Source of the DNA: Fulvimarina sp.
GTDB taxonomy: Bacteria > Pseudomonadota > Alphaproteobacteria > Rhizobiales > Rhizobiaceae
Assembly (NCBI GenBank): GCA_002700095.1
Contig: PACL01000022.1
Span: 1 to 64,000, forward strand
Length of the DNA: 64,000 bases
Direction of reading: 5' to 3'
Within the stretch, counting starts at the first letter, position 1; each line of letters starts with the position of its first letter. Shown piece after piece: positions 50,692-59,281 of the stretch. The translations under genes and the position numbers were made by a program. Below the pieces are notes generated by a model. It did not search any database, had not been told where the DNA came from, and saw only the letters and a list, made by a program, of their open reading frames with translations.

Positions 50692-51057
50692 TTAGCCCTC
50701 GTCCTGCAGAAACAGGAACATCGCGACGATGAGCATGATCCCCATGACGACGATTGCGAGGAGATAGAGAATCGGTTCATCCGGGGTGACGTATCGGGAG
50801 CCTCCCCAGTCCAGGAAGATGTCGGCCCTGCCCTGCACCAAAACCCCGCCCAGACCGTAGAGGCAGACCAGGCCGACGCTGGGCGCAACGACCTGGGAGG
50901 CCATTTTGGCGAGTGACCATTCGGCCGAGGCAAGCTCCTCTCCAACGCCTAACGCGCGGAGCCATACCTCTCCCTTCGTCAACCACCTATGCTCGGGAAT
51001 CTGTTCCTGCTTCGACGTCGCGGAAATAGAAAGATTATTCATCGGATCATCTTCCAT
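50692..51057 (-). CDS. Small membrane protein of unknown function
   Basis: 121 residues, no family recognised. A polar N-terminus (NNLSISATSKQEQIPEHRWL) precedes a moderately hydrophobic stretch, VVAPSVGLVCLYGLGGVLV (about 56-74), and a clear C-terminal membrane helix, ILYLLAIVVMGIMLIVAMFL (about 96-115). The ATG at 51057 has GGTGGAAG upstream. The next ATG (51042) is also possible. The start region and the 100 bp upstream are much richer in A+T than the surroundings. It is convergent with the acyl-CoA dehydrogenase gene and divergent from the quinone-oxidoreductase gene. Confidence 0.6.
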   Translation of the reverse strand: MEDDPMNNLSISATSKQEQIPEHRWLTKGEVWLRALGVGEELASAEWSLAKMASQVVAPSVGLVCLYGLGGVLVQGRADIFLDWGGSRYVTPDEPILYLLAIVVMGIMLIVAMFLFLQDEG

Positions 51058-51162
51058 AAAAGCTTCCACCTGCGCCTTAACGTCGCAGCTTAAAAATGGT
51101 TCACTCACAGGAACAACCGACCGACACGTGAAGACAATTGTAAATATAACTGGAGTTGATCT

Positions 51163-52131
51163 TTGAAGGCCATCGTGTGCGACACATACGGGCCGATCGC
51201 CGGCCTGACCTGGCGCGAAGTGCCCGACCCCTTTCCGGTGAAGCACGAGGTCGTCGTTGCGGCCGAAGCGATCGGTGTGAACTACCCGGACGGACTCCTC
51301 GTCCAGGGCCTCTACCAGGCGCGGCCGCAGCTCCCCTTCGTGCCGGGCATGGAGGCGGCGGGCCGCATCGAGGCGGTCGGCTCCAAGGTGAGCCGGTTCA
51401 GGCCGGGCGACCGCGTGGTCGTCCAGCTGCCCCACGGCGCCTATGCCGAAAAGGTCCTCGCGACGGAAGCCGCCACGATGGCGCTTCCCGACGCGGTCTC
51501 CTTCGAGACCGCCTGCGCCCTCGTCTGCGGCTACGGCACCAGCCACCATGCGCTGAAGCAGCGGGCAGCGCTTCAGCCCGGCGAGACGCTCCTCGTCCTC
51601 GGCGCCGCGGGCGCGACCGGCATCGCCGCCATCGAGATCGGCAGGATCATGGGCGCCCGCGTGATCGCCGTCGCATCGAGCGAGGAAAAGCGCAGTCTCG
51701 CCCTGGCGAAGGGCGCCGAAGCGGCGATCGGCTACGACGATCTGCGGGACGACATCAAGCGGCTCACCGAAGGCAAGGGCGTCGACGTCGCCTTCGATCC
51801 CGTCGGCGGTGAGGCCTTCGAGGCGGTGGCGCGCTCGATGGCGTGGAACGGCCGGTTGCTGGTCGTCGGCTTCGCCTCGGGCACGATCCCGAAGCTCGCC
51901 GTCAATCTGGCGCTGGTGAAGGGCTTTGCCTGCGTCGGCGTGTTCTGGGGCGCCTTCACCCAGAAGGAGCCGGACGTCTTCGCTGGGAACATGACCGAGC
52001 TGATGGGCTGGGCGGTGACGGGGCACGTTACCCCCGAGATCAGCGAGCGGGCAAGGCTTCAGGACGCCGCCGACGTCCTCACCCGCATGCATGCGCGAAA
52101 GACCCTCGGCAAGATCGTCCTGGTGCCGTAG
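51163..52131 (+). CDS. NADPH:quinone oxidoreductase family protein (MDR superfamily)
   Basis: 322 residues. Zinc-free medium-chain dehydrogenase: the N-terminal GroES-like domain with AIGVNYPDGLLVQGLY and PFVPGMEAAGRIEAVGSKV, then the nucleotide-binding motif LVLGAAGATGIAAIEIGR. The downstream FDPVGGEAFEAVAR and LLVVGFASGTIPKL are typical of QOR-like enzymes. It should reduce a quinone or an enone with NADPH. The start is a TTG at 51163, decided by TGGAG seven bases upstream and the fit of KAIVCDTYG to the family's first strand. It stands alone. A hairpin at 52145-52163 follows. Confidence 0.85.
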   Translation: MKAIVCDTYGPIAGLTWREVPDPFPVKHEVVVAAEAIGVNYPDGLLVQGLYQARPQLPFVPGMEAAGRIEAVGSKVSRFRPGDRVVVQLPHGAYAEKVLATEAATMALPDAVSFETACALVCGYGTSHHALKQRAALQPGETLLVLGAAGATGIAAIEIGRIMGARVIAVASSEEKRSLALAKGAEAAIGYDDLRDDIKRLTEGKGVDVAFDPVGGEAFEAVARSMAWNGRLLVVGFASGTIPKLAVNLALVKGFACVGVFWGAFTQKEPDVFAGNMTELMGWAVTGHVTPEISERARLQDAADVLTRMHARKTLGKIVLVP

Positions 52132-52144
52132 GACCGGGATGATG

Positions 52145-52163
52145 GTTCGCCTTCACGGCGAAC
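52145..52163 (+). repeat. Short stem-loop after the quinone-oxidoreductase gene
   Basis: GTTCGCC (52145-52151) and GGCGAAC (52157-52163) form a perfect seven-base stem with a five-base loop, 14 bp after the stop. No T run follows, so it is at best a weak or Rho-assisted terminator. Confidence 0.4.
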
Positions 52164-52244
52164 GCCGCTGGAAAAGTCCCGCGGAGATCCGGCCAAGCGG
52201 CAGATTCTTGGCGTCAGAGAAAAACTCGACTACATTGGAGGAGT

Positions 52245-52272
52245 GAGGGCCGGAGCGCTAACTCCGACCCTC
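52245..52272 (-). terminator. Stem-loop after the 29-codon ORF
   Basis: Ten base pairs with one mismatch: GAGGGCCGGAG (52245-52255) and CTCCGACCCTC (52262-52272), loop CGCTAA. It begins 10 bp after the stop of the small minus-strand ORF and could end its transcript. The minus-strand tail is not T-rich, whereas the plus-strand side is followed by CTTTC. Confidence 0.45.
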
Positions 52273-52282
52273 CTTTCGTGCA

Positions 52283-52372
52283 TCAGGCGATGAGCTGGAT
52301 CCGGACCTCAATCACCCAACTGGTCCGGGTCCTTTTCACTTTCAGCACGACGGTTAGCGGAATCATCCACAT
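52283..52372 (-). CDS. Possible 29-residue small protein
   Basis: ATG at 52372 with a very good ribosome-binding site, AAGGAGA, about seven bases upstream. 29 codons and a stop at 52283-52285, followed 10 bp later by a stem-loop. The peptide starts MWMIPLTVVLKVKRTRTS and continues as alternating hydrophobic and polar residues (WVIEVRIQL), a beta-strand-like, basic pattern without a membrane helix. No family is recognised. The gene-like architecture (ribosome-binding site, ORF, hairpin) in a 587-bp gap is the evidence, and a chance ORF remains possible. Confidence 0.4.
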   Translation of the reverse strand: MWMIPLTVVLKVKRTRTSWVIEVRIQLIA

Positions 52373-52718
52373 CACCGTTCTCCTTCAGGAGAGCAAAGCC
52401 GTTGCCTCGGCCGCGGTGGCTCATCCTCCGCGATGGCACGAGTTGGGCGCGTGCGTGCTGCTTCTGCTCTCGCGACTGCAATCATGCCCTGCGCGGCGTC
52501 GGGACACAACGAACCCGGGATGTGAGCGCGCCTTGCCGCTCGCGAACCATCGACAGAACCCGGAACTGCTGCGAAGAGCCGGCCCCATGCCGCCTGCCGG
52601 CAATCGCGTCGCGCTGGGCCGCAGGCAACCGGATCGGCGTGTCGGTGTTTGGCCCGCAGACGGCGGCGCGCTTGTCCCGCCGCGCGGTCCGCGCAACGCC
52701 CATGAAGGAGGCTCGACG

Positions 52719-53765
52719 ATGTCCCCCATTCCCGCCCACATGAAAGCCCTCGTCCTTCGCCATGACGGCTATTCCGGCATCGCCGAGGGGCCGTCGATCG
52801 CCAGCCTGTCGGACTGGTGCGCCCTCCTGGAAGTGCCCGTGCCGCAGCCGAAGGGCCGCGAGGTGCTGGTCAAGGTGGGGCTTGCCAACGTCAATCCGTC
52901 GGACCTCCACTACATCAAGGGCGAGTACGGCCAGCCCCGCCGCAAAGGCGTCGCAGCCGGCTTCGAGGGCATGGGCGAGGTCGTCGCCGCCGGCGACGAC
53001 GAGGCGGCACGGGCGCTGGTCGGACAGCGGGTCGCCGTCTCGGTGGCGCGGGGCGGCAGCGGCGTCTGGGCGCAATACGCTTTGACCGACGCAAGGGCCG
53101 TCGTGCCGCTCGATCCCAAGCTCTCCGACGCGGACGCCGCCGCGCTGATCGTCAATCCGATGACGGCCCATGCAATGCTGCATCTGGTGAAGGACGCCGG
53201 CGCGAAGGCCTTCGTGATGACGGCAGGCGCCAGCCAGCTCGGCAAGCTGATGGCGACGCTCGCCCCGCAGATGGGCCTCGCCTCGGTCGCGACGGTGCGC
53301 CGGGAAGAGCATCGCTCGCTTCTCGAGGGCCTCGGCGTCGGCACCGTGGTCAACACCGGCCGCGAGGACTTCGAGGACATGCTGGTGATGGCGATGCGCC
53401 AGGTGCAGCCGACGGTGCTGCTCGATGCCGTCGCCGACCGCTATTCCGCCGAGATCTTCGCCGCCATGCCGGCCGGGGCGCGCTGGGTGATCTATGGCAA
53501 GCTCTCCGCCGAGGCACCGAAGCTGCCGAGCCTCGGCCAGATGGTCTTCATGAAGAAGCAGATCGAGGGCTTCTGGCTGACCGAGTGGATGGCGCGGGCC
53601 ACCCCCGCGACGCGCCAGGAGGCCTTTGCGGCCGTCCAGGACCGCTTCATCTCCGGCGCCTGGAAGACCGACGTCGCGGCGACACTGTCGCTGGAGGAGG
53701 CCGAGGAAGGGCTGGCCGAGGCGCTGTCGGGCCTCAACCGGGGCAAGGTGCTGATCCGGCCCTGA
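52719..53765 (+). CDS. Zinc-free alcohol dehydrogenase-like (MDR superfamily) oxidoreductase
   Basis: 348 residues. GroES-like N-terminal domain with VLVKVGLANVNPSDLHYIKG and AGFEGMGEVVAAGD. The nucleotide-binding domain reads AKAFVMTAGASQLGKLMATL, an altered Rossmann motif. The zinc-binding Cys/His set of true alcohol dehydrogenases is absent, so a quinone or enoyl reductase activity is more likely. The ATG at 52719 has AAGGAGG eight bases upstream. In-frame codons from 52278 read through the intergenic region and are rejected. The upstream 346 bp (52373-52718) hold no other recognised feature. Confidence 0.82.
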   Translation: MSPIPAHMKALVLRHDGYSGIAEGPSIASLSDWCALLEVPVPQPKGREVLVKVGLANVNPSDLHYIKGEYGQPRRKGVAAGFEGMGEVVAAGDDEAARALVGQRVAVSVARGGSGVWAQYALTDARAVVPLDPKLSDADAAALIVNPMTAHAMLHLVKDAGAKAFVMTAGASQLGKLMATLAPQMGLASVATVRREEHRSLLEGLGVGTVVNTGREDFEDMLVMAMRQVQPTVLLDAVADRYSAEIFAAMPAGARWVIYGKLSAEAPKLPSLGQMVFMKKQIEGFWLTEWMARATPATRQEAFAAVQDRFISGAWKTDVAATLSLEEAEEGLAEALSGLNRGKVLIRP

Positions 53766-53826
53766 GGTCCGGGCGCTTCGATCGGTCGCGCAGCTCAGCG
53801 CGCTTCCCGGCGCAGCCGCATGTCTC

Positions 53827-54756
53827 CTATCCCGCCCGTTCGCGGATGAAACGGATCACCTCTTCCCGGATACGGCGGTCGCCCAGCGGCAGCACCGTCG
53901 AGAAGGACGAGATCGTGTCGATGTGGCCGAGGCCCGGATAGACGGTCGTCTCCACCGGAACGCCGGCAGCCTTCAATTTGGCGGCCAGCGAGCGCGTGTT
54001 CTTCGGGTCGACCGTCGTATCGTCCGCCCCGGTGATCAGCAGCGCCGGCGGCTCGTCGCCGGAGACAAAGTTCACCGGCTGGCTCGCCTCTCTGGTCGCC
54101 TCAGGAAAGATGCGCTTGTAGCGCGCGTCGGTCAAAGGCAGGAAGTCGTAGGGCCCGGACAGCCCGACGAAGCCCGACAGCCGCCCGACCGACGAGCCGG
54201 CGCCGGCCAGATAGCGCCGGTCGGTGGCGATCAGCCCGGCGATCTCGGCGCCGGCGGAATGGCCCATCAGGAACAGCGGGTGACGCCCCGTGGGAATGCC
54301 CGCCCGTCCCGTCCTCGCCAGACGGTCCACGGCGGCGACCGCCCTCGCGCCATCCTCGACGAAGCCGGGAAACCGCGTCTGCGGATAGAGCCGGTAGTTC
54401 GGGATGGCGACGATGAAGCCGGCGCTCGCCAGCGACTGGCCGACGAAGGGATAGATATCCTTGGAGCCGGTATCCCAGCTGCCGCCATGGATGAACACCA
54501 CCACCGGCGTCGCCGGCGTCATGGTCGTCGGCAGATAGAGATCGAGGACGCGCCGCTCGTCCGGCCCGTAGGAGAGGTCGGCGACGAGGCGGTAGTCGCC
54601 GGACGGCGTGATGGCGTTGAGTGCTGCGGCGCAGCCGGACAGGACCAGCCCCATGAAGCCGCAGACGAGGAAGAGTGTGAGCCGCCTCGACAGTCCCGGT
54701 CTGGTCCCGGACTCGGCTGCATTGTGACGCTCGGACCAATTCAGGCGCAGGCTCAC
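53827..54756 (-). CDS. Alpha/beta hydrolase lipoprotein (esterase/BD-FAE type)
   Basis: 309 residues. A signal sequence with a lipobox (LVCGFMGLVLSGC, Cys42) predicts a lipoprotein. The hydrolase domain has the oxyanion segment VVVFIHGGSWDTGSK, nucleophile Ser in FLMGHSAGAEIAGL, catalytic Asp region LLITGADDTTVDPKNT and His in YPGLGHIDTI. It likely hydrolyses carboxyl esters at the membrane or in the periplasm. The start is a GTG at 54756 whose GTGA overlaps the zapA stop, so expression is coupled to zapA, an unusual partner. The natural substrate is unknown. Confidence 0.85.
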   Translation of the reverse strand: MSLRLNWSERHNAAESGTRPGLSRRLTLFLVCGFMGLVLSGCAAALNAITPSGDYRLVADLSYGPDERRVLDLYLPTTMTPATPVVVFIHGGSWDTGSKDIYPFVGQSLASAGFIVAIPNYRLYPQTRFPGFVEDGARAVAAVDRLARTGRAGIPTGRHPLFLMGHSAGAEIAGLIATDRRYLAGAGSSVGRLSGFVGLSGPYDFLPLTDARYKRIFPEATREASQPVNFVSGDEPPALLITGADDTTVDPKNTRSLAAKLKAAGVPVETTVYPGLGHIDTISSFSTVLPLGDRRIREEVIRFIRERAG

Positions 54757-55115
54757 TGGACGCCCGACAGCTTGGCAGTGATCCGCTCGAGCACGGCGGC
54801 GGTCTCGTCGAGGCTTTCGGCGAACAGCCTGCGGCTCGTCTCGCTGCCCGCCTCGCTCGCCTCGCGTCCGGCCGCGTCGGCGCCGAGCCGCGCCTCCATG
54901 TCCTGCAGCCGCCGCCTCGCCTCGTGCAGCTGATCGGTCGCCATGATGGCCGCCATCACCGTCAGCCTGAGGTCGCCAATCTGGCCGAAGGATTCGCGCA
55001 GCTCGGCGATCTTGCCGTCGACATCGGCGGCCAGCGTCTCGAGATGGGCCTCCTCGCCCTCGGCGCAGGCCATGCGGTAGGTCTTCTGGTCGATGGTGAC
55101 GACGATCTGCGGCAT
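54753..55115 (-). CDS. zapA: Cell division protein ZapA
   Basis: 120 residues. The N-terminal domain QIVVTIDQKTYRMACAEGEE and HLETLAADVDGKIAELRESF is the ZapA head, and DLRLTVMAAIMATDQLHEAR leads into the long C-terminal coiled coil (about 60-118). ZapA bundles FtsZ filaments at the division site. It follows a DUF4164 coiled-coil gene, the usual rhizobial arrangement. The C-terminal Ala/Glu-rich part is longer than in E. coli ZapA. The downstream gene overlaps by four bases. Confidence 0.87.
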   Translation of the reverse strand: MPQIVVTIDQKTYRMACAEGEEAHLETLAADVDGKIAELRESFGQIGDLRLTVMAAIMATDQLHEARRRLQDMEARLGADAAGREASEAGSETSRRLFAESLDETAAVLERITAKLSGVQ

Positions 55116-55248
55116 GAATACGTCCCGTTGCGATCCCACATGCTCTCGGCGGCTATGAAGCGCGCGACAGCCCCGGCGCAAGCCATTCATGCCCGCGACC
55201 GAAAAACAACCCGCCGAGACGGGCAACGTGGCAGCCACCTGCGGCCGC

Positions 55249-55527
55249 TTATTTGTGCTGGTCGAGCACCTTGCGCACCTTTTCCATCGCGTCGACCAGG
55301 CGCTTGGACACCTCGCGATTGGCCTGCTCCAGCCGCTCGCCCCGGGCCAGCGCGGCATCGAGCTCGCGGGCGAGCCGGCCGCGGTCGGCGGTCTGGCGCT
55401 GCACTTCGGCGTCGACGCTGCGCAGCGCGCCCTCGCGTTCGAGCCGGGCATCGACGGCGCTCTCCAGCCGCTTGAGCGCCGTTCGAAGTCGCGTCCTGGC
55501 AGCGTCGAACGGATCGTCATGCGGCAT
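55249..55527 (-). CDS. DUF4164 coiled-coil protein
   Basis: 92 residues, nearly all predicted coiled coil (DAARTRLRTALKRLESAVDA through ANREVSKRLVDAMEKVRKVL). It matches the short DUF4164 proteins that sit beside zapA in rhizobia. A role in assembly of the division machinery is inferred from that linkage. The ATG at 55527 has GGAG about 13 bases upstream. An in-frame upstream start at 55569 would add a Pro-rich leader. 133 bp separate it from zapA. Confidence 0.8.
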   Translation of the reverse strand: MPHDDPFDAARTRLRTALKRLESAVDARLEREGALRSVDAEVQRQTADRGRLARELDAALARGERLEQANREVSKRLVDAMEKVRKVLDQHK

Positions 55528-55775
55528 CGGCGGTGTCTCCAACGGCGGTCGCCGGATCGTCGGCGACAACCGGTCCAGCAGATTTTCATGGGGCAGGTGC
55601 CCACGACGGTCTTAGCGGCTCGCGGGCCTCAAGAAAAGCGCGAGGCGGGCCGCGCGGTTGCGCCGGCCCCAGGGTTTTGTTGACAGCGGCGGGGCCCTAT
55701 GATGGATGCCGCGCGTCTCGACGGCCCGTCTCGGCGGCCACATCCTGACCAGCAGCCATTCGGGGAAACCTTGCG

Positions 55776-57785
55776 ATGACGATCGAAATGCGCCGCCGGA
55801 TGGCGAACGCCATCCGTTTCCTCGCTGCCGATGCCGTGGAGGCCGCGGGTTCCGGCCATCCGGGTCTGCCCATGGGTGCAGCCGACATTGCGACGGTGCT
55901 GTTCACGAAGTTCCTGACCTTCGACCCGAAGCAGCCCGACTGGCCGGATCGCGACCGCTTCGTGTTCTCGGCCGGGCACGGCTCGATGCTGCTCTACAGC
56001 CTGCTCTACCTGCTGGGCTATCCCGACATCGGCATCGAGGAGATCAAGCGGTTCCGGCAGCTCGGGTCGAGAACCGCAGGCCATCCCGAATACGGCCATG
56101 CGGCGGGCATCGAGGCGACCACCGGGCCGCTCGGCCAGGGCACCGGCAACGCCGTCGGCATGGCGCTCGCCGAACGCATTCTCAACGCCAGATTCGGCGA
56201 CGACGTCGTCGACCACACCACCTATGCCCTCGTCGGCGACGGTTGCCTGATGGAGGGGATCAGCCAGGAGGCGATCTCGCTCGCCGGCCATCTCAAGCTT
56301 TCCAAGCTGATCTTTCTCTGGGACGACAACGGCATCACCATCGACGGCAAGGTGTCGCTCGCCGACTCGACCGACCAGCTCGCCCGCTTCGAGGCGTCGG
56401 GCTGGCAGGCGCTGGCCTGCGACGGCCACGACCACGACGCCATCGCCGCCGCCATCGCCGCGGCCAGGCAGAGCGACCGGCCGACGCTGATCGCGGCGAA
56501 GACCACCATCGGCTTCGGCGCCCCGAACAAGGCCGGTACCGCCAAGGCCCACGGCTCGCCGCTCGGCGCTGACGAGATCGCCGCCGCAAGGGAGGCTCTC
56601 GAATGGCCGCATCCGCCCTTCGAGATCCCCTCCGACGTCCTCGACCAGTGGCGCATCGCCGGGCTGCGCTCCGGCAGCCGGCGCAAGGAGTGGGAAACCC
56701 GCTTCGCCGCCGTCGATGCCGAGACCCGCGGCGAATTCGACCGGCGCATGCGCGGCGACCTGCCGAGCGGATTCACCCAGGCGATGCACCGCTTCAAGCG
56801 CCGGATGAACGAGGAGCGGCCGAAGATCGCGACGCGCAAGGCGTCCGAGATGGCGCTCGAGGAGATCAACGCCGTCGTCGTGGAGACCGTCGGCGGATCG
56901 GCGGACCTCTCCGGCTCGAACAACACCCGCACCAGCCAGATGCAGGCGATCACCGCCGGCGACTATTCCGGCCGCTACGTCCACTACGGCATCCGCGAAC
57001 ACGGCATGGCCGCTGCGATGAACGGCATGGCGCTGCATGGCGGGATGATCCCCTATTCCGGGACGTTCCTCGTCTTCTCCGACTATTGCCGTGGCGCGCT
57101 GCGACTTGCCGCCCTGATGGGCATCCGGGTCGTCCATGTGATGACCCACGATTCGATCGGCCTCGGCGAGGACGGGCCGACCCACCAGCCGGTCGAGCAT
57201 CTGGCGGCGCTGCGGGCCATCCCCAACATGCTGGTGTTCCGCCCGGCCGATGCGGTCGAGACGGCCGAGTGCTGGCAGCTGGCGCTGCAGCACCGCGTCG
57301 CCCCGTCCATCCTCGCCTTGTCACGCCAGGACCTGCCGACGCTCCGCCTCGACGAGCACGACGAGAACCGCAGCGCTCGCGGCGCCTACGAGATCGACCC
57401 GGCCTCCGGCGAGGCGAAGGTGTCGATCTACGCCACCGGCTCCGAGGTGGAGATCGCCGTCGAGGCCCGCCGCCGGCTGGAGGGGGCAGGGATCCCCACC
57501 AGGGTCGTCTCCGTCCCATCCTTCGAGCTGTTCCGCCGCCAGACCGCCGAGTACCGGCGGGCGCTGATCGACGATGCCAGCATCAAGGTCGCCGTCGAGG
57601 CGGGCGTGCGCCAGGGCTGGGACGAGCTGATCGGCCGCGACGGCCTGTTCGTCGGGATGCCCGGCTTCGGCGCCTCCGGCCCCGCGCCGCAGCTTTACGA
57701 ACATTTCGGCATCACGGCCGAGGCGGTCGTCGCGAGCGTCACCGCCCGCCTCGCGGCGAGCGACGCGCCGGCAGAGGAAGCGTAG
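55776..57785 (+). CDS. tkt: Transketolase
   Basis: 669 residues, full length. It transfers two-carbon ketol units in the pentose phosphate and Calvin pathways using thiamine diphosphate. Seen: [39 protein letters not shown], the ThDP/Mg motif [14 protein letters not shown] to [29 protein letters not shown] and the C-terminal domain starting [17 protein letters not shown]. The ATG at 55776 has GGGGAAA upstream. A TTGACA at 55680 may be its -35 but has no clear -10. The gap gene follows after 162 bp in the same direction, the usual alphaproteobacterial order. Confidence 0.95.
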   Translation: MTIEMRRRMANAIRFLAADAVEAAGSGHPGLPMGAADIATVLFTKFLTFDPKQPDWPDRDRFVFSAGHGSMLLYSLLYLLGYPDIGIEEIKRFRQLGSRTAGHPEYGHAAGIEATTGPLGQGTGNAVGMALAERILNARFGDDVVDHTTYALVGDGCLMEGISQEAISLAGHLKLSKLIFLWDDNGITIDGKVSLADSTDQLARFEASGWQALACDGHDHDAIAAAIAAARQSDRPTLIAAKTTIGFGAPNKAGTAKAHGSPLGADEIAAAREALEWPHPPFEIPSDVLDQWRIAGLRSGSRRKEWETRFAAVDAETRGEFDRRMRGDLPSGFTQAMHRFKRRMNEERPKIATRKASEMALEEINAVVVETVGGSADLSGSNNTRTSQMQAITAGDYSGRYVHYGIREHGMAAAMNGMALHGGMIPYSGTFLVFSDYCRGALRLAALMGIRVVHVMTHDSIGLGEDGPTHQPVEHLAALRAIPNMLVFRPADAVETAECWQLALQHRVAPSILALSRQDLPTLRLDEHDENRSARGAYEIDPASGEAKVSIYATGSEVEIAVEARRRLEGAGIPTRVVSVPSFELFRRQTAEYRRALIDDASIKVAVEAGVRQGWDELIGRDGLFVGMPGFGASGPAPQLYEHFGITAEAVVASVTARLAASDAPAEEA

Positions 57786-57947
57786 GCGGCGATATGCGAC
57801 GCCTTCGAAAAATTCATCCCGCCCTTGAGAAAAGCTGACCGGTCGGCCAACTTGATTCGACCGTTCGCGGGGGCTACAGCCCACCAGACAACCGTAACCC
57901 GGCATCCTTCTGCCGGCAGCGGGCATCCTTCAGGGAGAGTGACAACC

Positions 57948-58964
57948 ATGGCAGTTCGCGTTGCAATCAACGGCTTCGGCCGCATCGGCCGAAACGTCCT
58001 GCGCGCCATCGTCGAGTCGGGCCGCACCGACATCGAGGTCGTCGCCATCAACGATCTCGGCCCGGTCGAGACCAATGCCCACCTGATCCGCTACGACAGC
58101 GTCCACGGCCGCTTTCCCGGCACCGTGACGGTCGAGGGCGACACGATCGACGTCGGCCGCGGCAAGATCAAGGTGACCGCCGAGCGTGATCCGAAGTCGC
58201 TGCCCTGGGGCGAGATGGGCATCGACATTGCGATGGAATGCACCGGCATCTTCACCGATCCGGCGAAAGCTTCGGCCCATCTGGAAGCCGGCGCCAAGAA
58301 GGTGCTGATCTCCGGCCCCCTGTCGGGCACGGCCGGCGCGGAAAAGACCATCGTCTTCGGCGTCAACCATCAGACCCTGACGGCCGACGACCGGATCGCC
58401 TCCAACGCCTCCTGCACCACCAACTGCCTCGCCCCGGTCGCCAAGGTCCTCAACGATGCCATCGGCATCGACAAGGGCTTCATGACGACGATCCATTCCT
58501 ACACCGGCGACCAGCCGACGCTCGACACGATGCACAAGGATCTCTACCGGGGTCGCGCCGCCGCTTTGTCGATGATCCCGACCTCGACCGGCGCGGCCAA
58601 GGCCGTCGGCCTTGTCCTCCCCGAGCTGAACGGCCGCCTCGACGGTGTCGCGATCCGCGTGCCGACCCCGAACGTCTCGGTCGTGGACTTCAAGTTCGTC
58701 CCGAAGCGCGACACCACCGTCAAGGAAATCCAGGACGCCATCCGCGCCGCCGCCACCTCGGCGCCGCTGAAGGGCATCCTCGGCTTCACCGACGACAAGA
58801 ACGTCTCGTCGGACTTCAACCACGACCCGCATTCCTCGATCTTCCACATGGACCAGACCAAGGTCATGGAAGGCTCGCTGGTGCGCGTCATGTCCTGGTA
58901 CGACAACGAGTGGGGCTTCTCCAACCGCTTGAACGACACCGCCGTCGCCATGCACAACGCCTGA
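57948..58964 (+). CDS. gap: Type I glyceraldehyde-3-phosphate dehydrogenase
   Basis: 338 residues. It oxidises glyceraldehyde 3-phosphate to 1,3-bisphosphoglycerate with NAD(P). N-terminal [19 protein letters not shown], active-site [17 protein letters not shown] with the catalytic Cys, and C-terminal [19 protein letters not shown]. The segment [12 protein letters not shown] and the full catalytic set are intact. The ATG at 57948 has an AGGGAGAGTGA ribosome-binding site. A strong terminator follows at 59010. No pgk gene follows within the window, unlike in many rhizobia. Confidence 0.96.
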   Translation: MAVRVAINGFGRIGRNVLRAIVESGRTDIEVVAINDLGPVETNAHLIRYDSVHGRFPGTVTVEGDTIDVGRGKIKVTAERDPKSLPWGEMGIDIAMECTGIFTDPAKASAHLEAGAKKVLISGPLSGTAGAEKTIVFGVNHQTLTADDRIASNASCTTNCLAPVAKVLNDAIGIDKGFMTTIHSYTGDQPTLDTMHKDLYRGRAAALSMIPTSTGAAKAVGLVLPELNGRLDGVAIRVPTPNVSVVDFKFVPKRDTTVKEIQDAIRAAATSAPLKGILGFTDDKNVSSDFNHDPHSSIFHMDQTKVMEGSLVRVMSWYDNEWGFSNRLNDTAVAMHNA

Positions 58965-59009
58965 TCGGCCGCGATCAGGCGTCTGCGTCCCATCGGCGCG
59001 AAGCCATCG

Positions 59010-59036
59010 AAGGCCGTCCCCAGGGGCGGCCTTTTT
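59010..59036 (+). terminator. Rho-independent terminator after gap
   Basis: AAGGCCG, a bulged T, CCCC, then GGGG and CGGCCTT form a long GC-rich stem directly followed by TTTTTC. It lies 45 bp after the gap stop. Confidence 0.85.
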
Positions 59037-59219
59037 CGTTGCGCCAGGACACCTCGGGAAACCGGGAGGCGGAGCGATCGGGCCGTCCCAGCGGCCAGTC
59101 CCGACACAAACCATGCCGCTCTCCGGCCTGAGGAGAAAATGGTTCCGGGCCGACAGCAATTGCGGCTTTGATGTGACAGGCGCGCCCGAGAAGATGCTCG
59201 CGGTGGCCCGAAACAGCAT

Positions 59220-59233
59220 TGACGCTTGCGTCA
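59220..59233. promoter_or_regulatory. Perfect palindrome TGACGC-TT-GCGTCA, candidate operator
   Basis: Six-base arms with a two-base centre, 49 bp before the ATG of the autotransporter gene. A -10-like TATCAT (about 59262) lies downstream. Short perfect palindromes of this form are typical of GntR- or CRP-type dimer sites. No regulator is adjacent. Confidence 0.45.
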
Positions 59234-59281
59234 CTGGTGCTCGCCGGGCTTTTTGTTTTCAGTATCATAATGGGGGGAACC

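Noticed and set aside
55116-55248. 6S RNA (ssrS) next to zapA
   Set aside because: In rhizobia ssrS usually follows zapA, but here a hydrolase gene overlaps the zapA end. The gap before zapA shows no recognisable 6S-like structure.
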